DNA of 64,000 nt. Origin: Rs1 sp038900335. Lineage in GTDB: Bacteria; Pseudomonadota; Gammaproteobacteria; Pseudomonadales; Balneatricaceae. This document shows, piece by piece, positions 24,887-33,991 of this stretch. Every line of letters starts with the position of its first letter. The stretch's first letter is position 1. The stretch lies in assembly GCA_038900335.1 (NCBI GenBank), contig JBBMRB010000008.1:1-64000 (forward strand). The letters are read 5' to 3'. The notes beneath the pieces were generated by a model that saw only the letters and a list, made by a program, of their open reading frames with translations, was not told where the DNA came from and did not search any database. A program made the translations under genes and the position numbers.

Positions 24887-26149
24887 TTATCCCATTTTCA
24901 CTTTATCAATGCCAATCACTTTATTAAATACGGCATAGAAGAGTAAAACAATGACTAACAGAATAAACCCGAGCGCTCCAGCTAAGCCCCAGTTCAATGA
25001 ATTTTGCATATGATAAGCAATCATATTACTAATCAGTAGACCACTTTGACCGCCAACTAACGCCGGTGTGATGTAGTAACCTATCGATAAGATAAACACT
25101 AGCAAACTACCGGCACCAATACCTGTCACTGTCATTGGTACATAGACACGCATAAATGCAGTCAGCGGGTTAGCGCCTAGTGATAGAGCAGCTCGCATAT
25201 AATAAGGCGGGATGGTTTTCATCACACTGTATAAAGGCAGTACCATAAACGGTAGCAAAATGTGTGTCATGGCAATAATAGTACCCGTTTTATTGAATAT
25301 CATTTGCAACCTACCGGCTTCATCAATGATATTCATCCACACCAGCAAGTCATTGACAACCCCTTGCGTTTGCAACAACACAATCCAAGTTGTCGTTCTC
25401 ACCAATAATGAAGTCCAAAATGGTAACAATACCAATATCATTAACAAGTTACTTTTCGCTAGCGGTAGCGTTGCCAATAGGTATGCAATAGGAAATGCCA
25501 AGATGATACAAATAATTGTGATGGTAAAACTCATTACCAGCGTGCGACCAAAAAGAGACTTGTAAATACGTTTACTCTCATCTTTGGCGACGATATCGCC
25601 CTGATCTGTTATTTCATAATCAACAGCTGAGACTAAATAAGAATTGGTGTATGGGCCTGATTCTCGTTTAATTAAAGACCAGACGGCAATATCACCCCAG
25701 TTTTTATTAATCTTGAGCATTGCTGGCTTATATGGACCTTTCTTAAGTTTCGCTGCTTTGCGAGCTGAACCTGAAATAACTCGGCGCATACCGCTTTTTT
25801 CATAATTTAAACGCGTCGCTACTTTACCAATATTCTTATTGTCTCGACCTATCGTTAAATCTTTAACAAGCGCAGCAAAAGCGGCCTCACTCGGCAACTC
25901 AGTACCGTCCCATTTTTGTAGCTCTTTCACTACATTGGGCATGATCTCAGCCACTTGAGGGTTTTCAACACCCCTCATCGTCATACTCGCAACAGGAAGG
26001 ATAAAGCTAACAATAATAAACAGTAATAAAGGTGCTACTAATAAGAAAGCCCAAAGCCTTAACTTGCGCTGAGACCTCTGTAGACTGGTCTTAAGAGGGA
26101 CACCATCACTTGTCATCATTTCAGCTACTTTTGAATAAGTATTCGCCAT
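24887..26149 (-). CDS. ABC transporter permease, PotB-like with large periplasmic insertion
   Basis: A 420-residue permease, much longer than classical PotB (about 285). TM1 is at about residues 32-54. A hydrophilic, Lys-rich stretch of about 130 residues (about 60-195) precedes the remaining five helices. The EAA loop reads RAALSLGANPLTAFMRVYVP. Long permeases of this type do occur in some putative spermidine/putrescine or opine-type systems. The insertion should lie in the periplasm and might contact the binding protein. It pairs with the PotC-like subunit downstream. Confidence 0.88.
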   Translation of the reverse strand: MANTYSKVAEMMTSDGVPLKTSLQRSQRKLRLWAFLLVAPLLLFIIVSFILPVASMTMRGVENPQVAEIMPNVVKELQKWDGTELPSEAAFAALVKDLTIGRDNKNIGKVATRLNYEKSGMRRVISGSARKAAKLKKGPYKPAMLKINKNWGDIAVWSLIKRESGPYTNSYLVSAVDYEITDQGDIVAKDESKRIYKSLFGRTLVMSFTITIICIILAFPIAYLLATLPLAKSNLLMILVLLPFWTSLLVRTTTWIVLLQTQGVVNDLLVWMNIIDEAGRLQMIFNKTGTIIAMTHILLPFMVLPLYSVMKTIPPYYMRAALSLGANPLTAFMRVYVPMTVTGIGAGSLLVFILSIGYYITPALVGGQSGLLISNMIAYHMQNSLNWGLAGALGFILLVIVLLFYAVFNKVIGIDKVKMG

Positions 26150-26252
26150 TTTTAATCAATCCAATTTGAGAGAGACAGATAAAGCATTTTATTTGACCGA
26201 TTATATAATCAGCCCAATCAAAATGTTCTTTTATATAAAACATATAAAAATA

Positions 26253-26286
26253 ATATAACGCGCAGTGCTGGCACCGCGCATTATAT
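26253..26286 (-). terminator. Intercistronic hairpin after the binding-protein gene
   Basis: A 34-nt near-symmetric hairpin with stems ATATAA/TTATAT, GCGC/GCGC and GTGC/GCAC, interrupted by single mismatches. On the reverse strand it is followed by a T-rich stretch. It lies between the binding-protein stop and the permease start and probably reduces read-through or protects the upstream mRNA. Confidence 0.65.
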
Positions 26287-26338
26287 CGATATCACCTAAT
26301 GCGCTGACTAGATGACATTATCGCTATGATTTGACTAA

Positions 26339-27436
26339 TTACTTAGATAACCAAGCGTTAAAACGCTCATTCATGTCATCTTTATTATTCGCCCACCACT
26401 CAGCATTTTTGATGATAGGGTTTTTGAAGTTAACAGGGCTAGTTGGCATATGAGGTTTCATATCAACACCTGTATCTTCATGCGTTCCTACCAATGGTGC
26501 AGAAGATGCACGTGCAGGGCCGTAAGAGATATATTTAGACTGATCTGCTAAACGTTGAGTATCTGTCGCAAAACGGATGTACTCTTTCATTTTATCAGTC
26601 AGCTTACCTTTAGGAACAACCCAACCATCGATTTCAGCTAATTGGCCATCCCAAATAATTGTAAATGGTTGTTTTTCGTTGACTTGTGCTGCGAAGAATC
26701 GACCGTTAAAACCTGTAGAAATACTGACTTCTTTGTCAGATAGTAGCTGTGGTGGTTGTGCGCCAGCTTCCCACCAAACAACGGAATCTTTAATAGTATC
26801 AAGCTTCTTAAAAGCTAATGCGATACCTTCTTCTGTACTTAAAACATCATAAACCTTATCTGGAGCAACACCCCAAGCCATTAGAGCCCATTCCATATTC
26901 CCATCTGGAATTTTTTGTAGGCCACGTTTACCAGGGAATTTTTCTAGATCAAAAATATCATAAATAGTTGAAGGTTTTTCCCCTTCAAAAGATTCATCGT
27001 TATAGGCGAACAGTGTTGCGTAATAAATTTGTGGTATAAAACAACCGTTTAAGCCGCCTAAGAAATCCTTACTTGCAACTGTTCCATCAGGAGCAGGCGC
27101 TAGAATTTCATCGTAATTAATTTCTTCAACAAGGCCTTCATCGCAAGCGATTAAAGAATCACCTTCTAAAATATCAACCAAGTCCCATGTCACGTTATCC
27201 GCTTCAACTTGTGAGCGAATACCCGCTAAAGCAGTACCTGATTTATCTTCGTGTAGGAATTTTGTACCCGTTTTTTCAGTCCAAGGCTCGTGATAAGCAC
27301 GCTCCTGACTCTTAGTGTATGCACCGCCCCATGAAACAACTGTAAATGTTTCTTCAGCGTGCGCTACGTTTATACCGGTGAAAGAGACAGCTGCGATAGC
27401 ACTGGCAACTACTGAACGTTTTAATAACTTCTTCAT
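26339..27436 (-). CDS. ABC transporter substrate-binding protein, PotD-like
   Basis: A 365-residue periplasmic binding protein with a signal peptide at residues 1-27 (cleavage near AHA/EETFTV). TFTVVSWGGAYTKSQERAY and WDLVDILEGDSLIACDEGLV are typical of the PotD/PotF-like SBP_bac family, as is the later ISTGFNGRFFAAQ. It is expected to bind a polyamine or a related organic cation. It follows the ATPase gene by 100 bp and is separated from the permeases by 190 bp with a hairpin, which fits higher expression of the binding protein. Confidence 0.9.
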   Translation of the reverse strand: MKKLLKRSVVASAIAAVSFTGINVAHAEETFTVVSWGGAYTKSQERAYHEPWTEKTGTKFLHEDKSGTALAGIRSQVEADNVTWDLVDILEGDSLIACDEGLVEEINYDEILAPAPDGTVASKDFLGGLNGCFIPQIYYATLFAYNDESFEGEKPSTIYDIFDLEKFPGKRGLQKIPDGNMEWALMAWGVAPDKVYDVLSTEEGIALAFKKLDTIKDSVVWWEAGAQPPQLLSDKEVSISTGFNGRFFAAQVNEKQPFTIIWDGQLAEIDGWVVPKGKLTDKMKEYIRFATDTQRLADQSKYISYGPARASSAPLVGTHEDTGVDMKPHMPTSPVNFKNPIIKNAEWWANNKDDMNERFNAWLSK

Positions 27437-27536
27437 TTCTAGTCTTCCTCTCTTTTAAGTACTTTAATTTTTCATACTAAATTTTTATTCTATAAGCAGT
27501 ATTAACTCCGCCCTTTTACTACTTTAGCCACCTAAC

Positions 27537-28631
27537 TTAAGCATCTAAAGCACGACAATCATTGGTATGCCAACCTATATTAATAACTTGCCCTTTCGTC
27601 ATATGCTGTTGATTATGAGTATTTGGCACTTTAATAATAAATTCTTTATTCTCAGAGACAGATACGCGAGTACGCGTGTGATCTCCGTGATATATTAATT
27701 CTTCAACTCTAGCGCTACAGTTGTTCTCGCACTCATTCGCACTAGGATTAACAACGACACGCTCAGGTCTCAATGATAGCGTGGTGCGAGCGCCTACCGA
27801 CTCAACATTGATTTTCTTAGCTTTAACAACACCGCCACCACCTTCAAGCTCAACACTACATTGATCGCCATCTTGGGCAATAACCTTACCCATTAAGCGG
27901 TTATTCTCACCGATAAAATTGGCGACAAAAGCATTGTCTGGCTCATCGTACAATACGTGAGGAGAGGCAAGTTGTTGTACAATACCGTCATCAAATACGG
28001 CGATGCGATCAGACATAGTCAGCGCTTCAACTTGATCGTGGGTCACGTACAACATGGTGACGCCAAGGTCTTCGTGGATATGCTTTATTTCATACTGCAT
28101 TTCTTCGCGTAAGTTTTTATCCAGTGCGCCTAACGGCTCATCCATCAATACTAGCTTAGGCTCAAACACCAACGCTCTTGCCACTGCAACTCGCTGTTGC
28201 TGGCCGCCGGATAACTGGGCAGGTCGACGATTAGCAAAATGATCTAAACGAACCATTTTTAAAGCTCGGTTCACTTTTTCTGTAATCAACGATTTAGGTA
28301 ATTTACGAACTTGTAGGGGGAAGGCCAAATTTTCTGCAACACTCATATGTGGGAACAATGCGTAATTTTGGAACACCATCCCAATATCACGTTTATGAGG
28401 GGCTACATTATTGATAGATTGGCCATCGAGAATGATCTTGCCATTAGTCGCTGTTTCAAAACCAGCTAGCATCATGAGACATGTTGTTTTTCCCGATCCA
28501 GATGGACCAAGCATGGTCAAGAATTCACCTTTAACCATATCAACATTAAAGTCTTTAACGACTAGATGGACTCCATCGTAACTTTTTTGTACATTCTTGA
28601 ATTGCACCAAAAAATCGGAACTTTGTTCCAT
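27537..28631 (-). CDS. ABC transporter ATP-binding protein, PotA-like
   Basis: A 364-residue ATPase with a C-terminal TOBE domain. Walker A is GPSGSGKTTC, the signature is LSGGQQQRVAVARAL, Walker B is LVLMDEPLGALD, and the switch His is in YVTHDQ. Residues about 270-364 form the TOBE/regulatory part (LSLRPERVVV). The start at 28631 is favoured: GGAGGG, within the first ATG's codons, lies 4 nt before it; 28643 is the alternative. It heads the operon and lies 117-129 bp after the AsnC-type gene on the same strand. Confidence 0.93.
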   Translation of the reverse strand: MEQSSDFLVQFKNVQKSYDGVHLVVKDFNVDMVKGEFLTMLGPSGSGKTTCLMMLAGFETATNGKIILDGQSINNVAPHKRDIGMVFQNYALFPHMSVAENLAFPLQVRKLPKSLITEKVNRALKMVRLDHFANRRPAQLSGGQQQRVAVARALVFEPKLVLMDEPLGALDKNLREEMQYEIKHIHEDLGVTMLYVTHDQVEALTMSDRIAVFDDGIVQQLASPHVLYDEPDNAFVANFIGENNRLMGKVIAQDGDQCSVELEGGGGVVKAKKINVESVGARTTLSLRPERVVVNPSANECENNCSARVEELIYHGDHTRTRVSVSENKEFIIKVPNTHNQQHMTKGQVINIGWHTNDCRALDA

Positions 28632-28759
28632 TGAACCCTCCATCTTTTAATTAAGTGTCACTGGATACTAGCATATGTTTTTAAAAATAAACAACCAATG
28701 CGCGACATAAAAATACAAATAAAAACCATATATTTCAATAAATAATTTACTATTCGGTT

Positions 28760-29182
28760 TTAGTATTTTGAAAGCACGATGCAGGTAATTGTTTTTTCTA
28801 TGCCCTCAATTTCTCTAATGTCATCAACTAATTGGTCTAACTCTGAGCTGGCTTCAACCGTCAGTTCAACAATCAAATCATAACTACCACTAACCGACAT
28901 CACAGAGCTGACTTGTGAGCGCTGTAGTAAATTTTTGATCACTTTTCGAGAAACACCCGCTTGCAGATTCATCAACATTTGCGCCTTCAGCAAACGTCGA
29001 TCATATTGTTGATCAAACTCGATAGTGAACTTTTTAATCACCCCTCGTCGCTGTAGCAACTCAATGCGGTTCTGCACTGTTGCCCGCGACACACCCAGCT
29101 GCTTACTTAGCGAAACTATCGGCTCGCGGCTATTTTTTTGCAGTATAGCGATTAACTGCCTATCTCGATCATCTAATTCCAT
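28760..29182 (-). CDS. Lrp/AsnC family regulator, divergent from lysA-like gene
   Basis: A 140-residue Lrp/AsnC protein with the N-terminal helix-turn-helix LGVSRATVQNRIELLQRRG and the C-terminal RAM domain VMSVSGSYDLIVELTVEASS. It diverges from the PLP decarboxylase gene (178-bp gap) and precedes the PotABCD-like operon on the same strand, so it may control both. It resembles the regulator at 30662 in layout and shares a TATACATATAT element in its promoter gap. Confidence 0.92.
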   Translation of the reverse strand: MELDDRDRQLIAILQKNSREPIVSLSKQLGVSRATVQNRIELLQRRGVIKKFTIEFDQQYDRRLLKAQMLMNLQAGVSRKVIKNLLQRSQVSSVMSVSGSYDLIVELTVEASSELDQLVDDIREIEGIEKTITCIVLSKY

Positions 29183-29252
29183 AACACCTCGGCCACAACT
29201 GGGCTTTATTTTACGTTTTGTAATATATACATAGCAAAATGCTCAATATTTA

Positions 29253-29263
29253 TATACATATAT
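29253..29263. promoter_or_regulatory. TATACATATAT element between asnC-type and lysA-like genes
   Basis: The same 11-mer occurs at 31144-31154 in the next AsnC-type promoter gap. Lrp-family sites are AT-rich and loosely palindromic, so a shared operator is possible, but the AT content makes chance matches likely. Confidence 0.35.
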
Positions 29264-29359
29264 TATTTTTGCCAAGTCTTATTTGATAGTTAAAACCTAT
29301 AACATAGTGTTAATCAATTATTTAATCCGCATTTTTATGCACTGTTTTAGGAAGCTATT

Positions 29360-30646
29360 ATGAACTACATTCATACCACTGACGGTGAGTTACATATTGA
29401 AGCGCTATCAGCATCGTCGTTAGCCGCCCAATACCCAACACCTTTTTACTGTTACTCCGCTAATGCTATTAGAACGCAATATCAACGTTTCTGCGCTGCC
29501 TTTAGCGATATCTCTACGCTGACCTGCTATGCATTAAAAGTGAATTCCAACCAGGCAATTCTGACATTATTAGCCAATGAGGGAGCTGGCGCTGACGTAG
29601 TTTCAGAAGGCGAGCTGCGCAGGGCTTTAGCCGCTGGCATCAGCGCCGATAAAATTGTGTTTTCAGGTGTTGCTAAAACCTCAGCAGAAATAGCTTTCGC
29701 TCTAAAAGCCAATATTCGCTGCTTTAATGTAGAGTCGCTCAGTGAGCTTAAAGAGATATCGCGTGTTGCCACACAGCTTGAGCTTACAGCCAATATATCG
29801 CTGCGTATCAACCCCGATGTGGACGCGCAAACACATGCAAAAATATCTACTGGTAAAAGTGAAGATAAGTTTGGTATTCCATATGTGCAAGCCATAGAAG
29901 TTTATCAATACGCAGCATCTCTGCCTGCTATAGCCATTGTCGGTATCGATATGCACATAGGCAGCCAAATACAGCATATAGCGGCCTTTGATCTCGCGAT
30001 TGCCAAGCTCGTTAGTTTAATAACAGAGTTAGCTGAGTATGGTATTACTATTGATCATTTTGATGTCGGCGGCGGCTTAGGCGTGCAGTATCAAACCAGC
30101 GACAAAGATGAAACAACGCTTTTGGCGCAGTACGCGGCCATCATTCATAAATACGCAAAACTGATCGACTGCCAGTTTGTGTTTGAACCCGGTCGTTTTA
30201 TCACTGCCAACGCAGGTGTGTTGATTACCCGAGTAGTCTATGTAAAGCCAGTACAAAATAAGTCATTTGTGATCGTTGACGCTGCGATGAATGATTTAAT
30301 AAGACCGACTTTATATGATGCATGGCATAATATAGCACCTGTACTAGAACCTGCTGCTAATAGCGCTCAACACACAGTTGACGTCGTCGGACCCGTATGT
30401 GAAAGCGGTGACTATTTAGCATTAGATCGGCAAATGCCTGTGGTAAAAGCGAGCGATTTACTAGCAATTTACTCAGCTGGCGCCTACGCAGCCGTTACAG
30501 CTAACACCTATAATAGTCGCAGGTTAATCGCTGAAATATTAGTCGATAATGATCGCAGCCACGTTATTCGCAAAAGCCCTAGCTATCAAGAACTGATGGA
30601 TTTAGATAGTGTGCCTGATTGGTTACATACAGCTGATGACAGCTAA
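29360..30646 (+). CDS. lysA: Diaminopimelate decarboxylase-like PLP enzyme
   Basis: A 428-residue fold-III (alanine-racemase-like) decarboxylase. The PLP lysine is in CYALKVNSNQAIL (about residue 58). HIGSQI, the glycine-rich FDVGGGLGVQY, FEPGRF and the substrate-contacting GPVCESGDYLALDR are all as in diaminopimelate decarboxylase, which makes lysine. It sits between Lrp-type regulators, beside a polyamine importer and a citrulline hydrolase, not beside dapF. It may therefore be a paralogue with another substrate; the motifs still favour diaminopimelate. Confidence 0.82.
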   Translation: MNYIHTTDGELHIEALSASSLAAQYPTPFYCYSANAIRTQYQRFCAAFSDISTLTCYALKVNSNQAILTLLANEGAGADVVSEGELRRALAAGISADKIVFSGVAKTSAEIAFALKANIRCFNVESLSELKEISRVATQLELTANISLRINPDVDAQTHAKISTGKSEDKFGIPYVQAIEVYQYAASLPAIAIVGIDMHIGSQIQHIAAFDLAIAKLVSLITELAEYGITIDHFDVGGGLGVQYQTSDKDETTLLAQYAAIIHKYAKLIDCQFVFEPGRFITANAGVLITRVVYVKPVQNKSFVIVDAAMNDLIRPTLYDAWHNIAPVLEPAANSAQHTVDVVGPVCESGDYLALDRQMPVVKASDLLAIYSAGAYAAVTANTYNSRRLIAEILVDNDRSHVIRKSPSYQELMDLDSVPDWLHTADDS

Positions 30647-30661
30647 CAAGAGCAGCGAGTA

Positions 30662-31105
30662 TTAAACAGTTGTCAACACAATGCTGGTTTCACTGTTTAA
30701 TACCCCATCTATCATGCGCACCGTGCCGAGCACCTGATCAAATTCAGCTAGGCTTGTTGTTTCTATGTGCGCCATTAAATCCCAGCTGCCATTAGTGGTA
30801 TGCAATTTCGTTAATTGTGGGATCCCGTGTAAGTGACTAATAACCTGTCGTGTAGATTTACCAGCAACCTCTATCATCATAATCGCTTTTATTAAATTTT
30901 CTTCTAGTTCTTGGTGGGCACGAATAGTAAAACCTAAAATAGCACCGCTAGATATCAGCCTATCTAATCGGCTTTGTACCGTCCCTCTAGCTACCTTTAA
31001 ATCATTAGCAAGCTGAGCAATAGATGCTCGCCCATCTTTGCGTAGCGCACTCACCAATCGTCGATCTAAGTCATCCATTAAATAGGGCACTTTGTTTACA
31101 CTCAT
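30662..31105 (-). CDS. Lrp/AsnC family regulator, divergent from ctlX
   Basis: A 147-residue Lrp/AsnC protein with the DNA-binding segment LKVARGTVQSRLDRLISSG and a RAM domain with TNGSWDLMAHIETTSLAEF. It is convergent with the lysA-like gene (15 bp apart) and divergent from the CtlX-type hydrolase (172-bp gap), its likely target. Known ctlX genes are often beside such regulators. Confidence 0.92.
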   Translation of the reverse strand: MSVNKVPYLMDDLDRRLVSALRKDGRASIAQLANDLKVARGTVQSRLDRLISSGAILGFTIRAHQELEENLIKAIMMIEVAGKSTRQVISHLHGIPQLTKLHTTNGSWDLMAHIETTSLAEFDQVLGTVRMIDGVLNSETSIVLTTV

Positions 31106-31143
31106 TTTTATTTAGCTTGAATTGATCAAATTGTCTTCATAGC

Positions 31144-31154
31144 TATACATATAT
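31144..31154. promoter_or_regulatory. TATACATATAT element between asnC-type and ctlX genes
   Basis: This is the second copy of the 11-mer found at 29253-29263. It lies 39 bp upstream of the regulator start, a fitting place for autoregulation. Confidence 0.35.
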
Positions 31155-31277
31155 CACAAAAATAGTATATTTCTTACAATAAAGTAACATATTAACTAAC
31201 ACCTTTAACATTTACTATCTCTGTTACCAAACCACAGTGTTTACAACCCATGCACCCATTCGATAGAGACTAGATAC

Positions 31278-32198
31278 ATGCCACACAACCAGCAAGCCGC
31301 CAGCGTAGTCGCGATGATAAGGCCTCATAATTTTTTCCCTAACACGCAGACAGCACTAGATAATAGCTTTCAAACAAAGGTTAAAGACGCCGACAAGCAA
31401 CCGCTAGCTGTTAACGCATATCAACAAGTAACAACGATGGCAAATAAGCTAACCAGCATAGGTATTAAAGTCTATTTGTACGAAGATACTGACACACAAA
31501 CACCTGACTCAGTTTTCCCGAACAACTGGTTTTCAACTCATAGCGATGGCACTATCGCGCTCTACCCTATGTACCCCAAAAACAGACGATTAGAGCGTCG
31601 CATGGATTTGATTCAGCAATTACAGCATGATTTTAATGTTCGCCAAATTATCGATTACTCTGCATGGGAGCAAAGCGCTATTTTCTTAGAAGGCACTGGT
31701 GCTATGGTGCTAGATCATATTGAGAGGATAGCTTATACAGCACGTTCTAATAGAGCGAATCAGCAAGCGCTGGAACTCTTTTGCAAAGAGTTTAATTATA
31801 CGCCTATTATATTTGATGCCTGTGACGACCACGGAATCGCCGTTTATCACACCAATGTAATGATGTGCGTCGGCTCTGATTTTGCATTGATAGGAGCCAC
31901 CATGATCAGTTCAAGCACTGAACGCGCCAAGGTGATGCTGCAATTAAAACGCACAAAGAAAACCATCATTGAATTAAGTCATCAACAAATAGCCAAGTTC
32001 TGTGGCAATGCCCTGCAGTTAATGGCTAAAAATGGCCCGGTACTCGCGCTATCTCAAAGCGCCTACAATGCACTGCACTCAGGCCAAATAGCCGCACTAG
32101 AACGTCATGTTGAGCTAGTCCCTTTTGATGTCAGCGCAATAGAAACTGCTGGCGGCTCGGTACGCTGCATGCTTGCTAGTATCCATTTATCAAAGTAG
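31278..32198 (+). CDS. ctlX: CtlX-type citrulline utilisation hydrolase (amidinotransferase superfamily)
   Basis: A 306-residue guanidine/ureido-group hydrolase. The N-terminal MIRPHNFFPNTQTALDNSF pattern is diagnostic of CtlX. Catalytic residues expected for the superfamily are visible: Glu in FLEGTGAMVLDH, His in DDHGIAVYHTNVMMCVG and the nucleophilic Cys in GGSVRCMLAS at the C-terminus. The characterised Francisella CtlX is a citrulline ureidase giving ornithine, CO2 and ammonia. With the nearby polyamine importer and lysA-like decarboxylase it suggests breakdown or interconversion of basic amino acids. Confidence 0.88.
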   Translation: MPHNQQAASVVAMIRPHNFFPNTQTALDNSFQTKVKDADKQPLAVNAYQQVTTMANKLTSIGIKVYLYEDTDTQTPDSVFPNNWFSTHSDGTIALYPMYPKNRRLERRMDLIQQLQHDFNVRQIIDYSAWEQSAIFLEGTGAMVLDHIERIAYTARSNRANQQALELFCKEFNYTPIIFDACDDHGIAVYHTNVMMCVGSDFALIGATMISSSTERAKVMLQLKRTKKTIIELSHQQIAKFCGNALQLMAKNGPVLALSQSAYNALHSGQIAALERHVELVPFDVSAIETAGGSVRCMLASIHLSK

Positions 32199-32237
32199 CG
32201 GGAAACTACTAGCCAACGCTAACAGCATCAATTAGTT

Positions 32238-32256
32238 CTCTTTATTAACTAAAGAG
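32238..32256. terminator. Weak hairpin between ctlX and racemase genes
   Basis: A 7-bp stem CTCTTTA/TAAAGAG with a 5-nt loop in the gap between convergent genes. There is no T-run, so its role as a terminator is uncertain. Confidence 0.35.
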
Positions 32257-32313
32257 TATGTTAACGAATAGCGTAGATTCTATGTCTCTTATTCACACCT
32301 CTTATTAACATCT

Positions 32314-33006
32314 TTAGCTCAGCGCTTTTAATACCGCAGCTTGTGCATGAATCGCAGTGGTATCATAAAGAGTAACAGCTGTGTGTTGTTGCTCTACTAA
32401 TAAAGCGATTTCTGTACAACCTAAAATAACCGCTTGGGCACCATTGGCAGCTAACTCATCAATGATCGATAAGTAAGCTGCTCGCGAGCTCTCTTTTATC
32501 TCGCCTAAACACAATTCGTTATAGATAATATCGTGCACCACTGCTTGTTGCTCAGCGCTTGGCACTAAAACCTCAATACCAAAATCACGTGTTAACTTAG
32601 CTTTATAGAAATCTTGCGACATAGTAAACGCGGTGCCTAATAAGCCAACTTTTTTAATATTATCCGCCACCAGCTGCTGTGCTGTCATATCGGCAATATG
32701 TAGAATCGGAATATTAATTTGCTGCTGTATTTGCTCAGCAACCTTGTGCATGGTATTGGTGCATATCAACAAATAGTCTGCACCAGCTTGTTCAAGCCCT
32801 TTCGCCGCTTCAATTAAAATAGCAGCGGCGCCATCCCAATCGCCAACATGCTGTAATTGCTGTATTTGTGCGAAGTCAACGCTATGCAAAATCACTTTCG
32901 CACTATGCCAGCCTCCTAACGCCGCTTTAACTCCCTCATTAAGTGCCTGATAGTAACTGACACTAGACTCCCAGCTCATTCCTCCCAGTAAACCTATTGT
33001 TTTCAT
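32314..33006 (-). CDS. Aspartate/glutamate racemase family protein
   Basis: A 230-residue PLP-independent racemase of the Asp/Glu/hydantoin family. The two catalytic cysteines are present in LICTNTMHKVAEQI (about residue 82) and VILGCTEIALLV (about residue 197), and the N-terminal IGLLGGMSWESSVSYYQ is standard. It likely makes D-aspartate or D-glutamate for the cell wall or for catabolism. It is a single gene, divergent from the HAD phosphatase at 33143. Confidence 0.9.
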   Translation of the reverse strand: MKTIGLLGGMSWESSVSYYQALNEGVKAALGGWHSAKVILHSVDFAQIQQLQHVGDWDGAAAILIEAAKGLEQAGADYLLICTNTMHKVAEQIQQQINIPILHIADMTAQQLVADNIKKVGLLGTAFTMSQDFYKAKLTRDFGIEVLVPSAEQQAVVHDIIYNELCLGEIKESSRAAYLSIIDELAANGAQAVILGCTEIALLVEQQHTAVTLYDTTAIHAQAAVLKALS

Positions 33007-33142
33007 CTCTGCTCCATTAATTGCACCAAATAAACTAACCTTTATACTGTTACACTAGCGCAATATCAGTGAATTAGGCTACTAATATTTAGTGTGGCGA
33101 AAATTAAAAAATCAGATTCACCAACCACAGCAAGGACATGTA

Positions 33143-33907
33143 ATGAAAGCAATTAAGTATTTTGTGTTAGATCTAGATGGCTGTGTTAGCGAGCCTTTTA
33201 AAAGTCCCAATTGGGCGCTATTAAGCCAGCTACGAGAACTATCTGATTTATCACACACTGATCCACACATCCCGCAGTTAAGTATCTGTACTGGAAGACC
33301 CGCGCCTTACACTGAAGCTGTCGGTCAATGGCTCAATATCCAACTGCCTGTTGTCTTTGAAGCAGGTGCTGGCATGTTAGATTTAAAAACGCAAAATGTA
33401 CTCTACAACCCCGCTTTACCTACAGATGCACTGCCTATTATCAATATCATGATGCAATATATTCAAGATCTTAAGCAGCGCTACCCACAAATACAGCCAG
33501 AGACCAGCAAAACACTCGATGCGGCCTTTACCTGTGAAGATCAAACACTGATCCTTCAGTTACTACCAGAGTTTAGTGAATATGTTGCGAAGCACTGCCC
33601 TCGCCTTTGTGTTCATGCAACTGATATTTCCATTAGCGCTCTATGGCCACAGGCCAACAAAGGCTCTGGCTTACGCTGGCTCTGTGATCAGTTAGACACC
33701 TCACTTGAACACGTTGCCTTTATCGGCGATACCTCAGCTGATGTGCCTGCCATTGAACTGGCCGCTATTGGTTTTACGCCTAAAAACGGCAAGGTAATCA
33801 ACCAGCAAAAAGCAGATATAGTCACTGACAGCGAATTCACCCAAAGCGTCATTGATGCTTGGCATCACTTGATTGCTCATAATAAAAAAATATCTGCCAG
33901 TGACTAG
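33143..33907 (+). CDS. HAD-IIB (Cof-type) hydrolase
   Basis: A sugar-phosphatase-like protein of 254 residues. Motif I is YFVLDLDGCVSEP, motif II is the Thr in LSICTGRPAP, the conserved Lys is in NKGSGLRWL, and motif IV is GDTSADVPAIE. The layout with a cap between motifs II and III resembles the trehalose/mannosylglycerate phosphatase branch, but no specific substrate is clear. The start is the ATG at 33143, with AAGGAC 5 nt upstream; an upstream ATG at 33092 has no such site. Confidence 0.8.
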   Translation: MKAIKYFVLDLDGCVSEPFKSPNWALLSQLRELSDLSHTDPHIPQLSICTGRPAPYTEAVGQWLNIQLPVVFEAGAGMLDLKTQNVLYNPALPTDALPIINIMMQYIQDLKQRYPQIQPETSKTLDAAFTCEDQTLILQLLPEFSEYVAKHCPRLCVHATDISISALWPQANKGSGLRWLCDQLDTSLEHVAFIGDTSADVPAIELAAIGFTPKNGKVINQQKADIVTDSEFTQSVIDAWHHLIAHNKKISASD

Positions 33908-33991
33908 CCTTAAACACGGCAAAGAGATTGTTATGCACAGCAAACAGGTGTTAAATGCTGTGCTACTATTAATAGCTACCGAGAAGCGCCT

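Noticed and set aside
29183..29359. Lysine riboswitch before the lysA-like gene
   Set aside because: The gap is only 177 bp, AT-rich, and lacks the conserved junction elements. The divergent Lrp-type regulator explains control better.
29527..29895. 122-residue reverse-strand frame inside the lysA-like gene
   Set aside because: Antisense of a conserved enzyme region, Ser/Ala-rich with no domain. Treated as a shadow.
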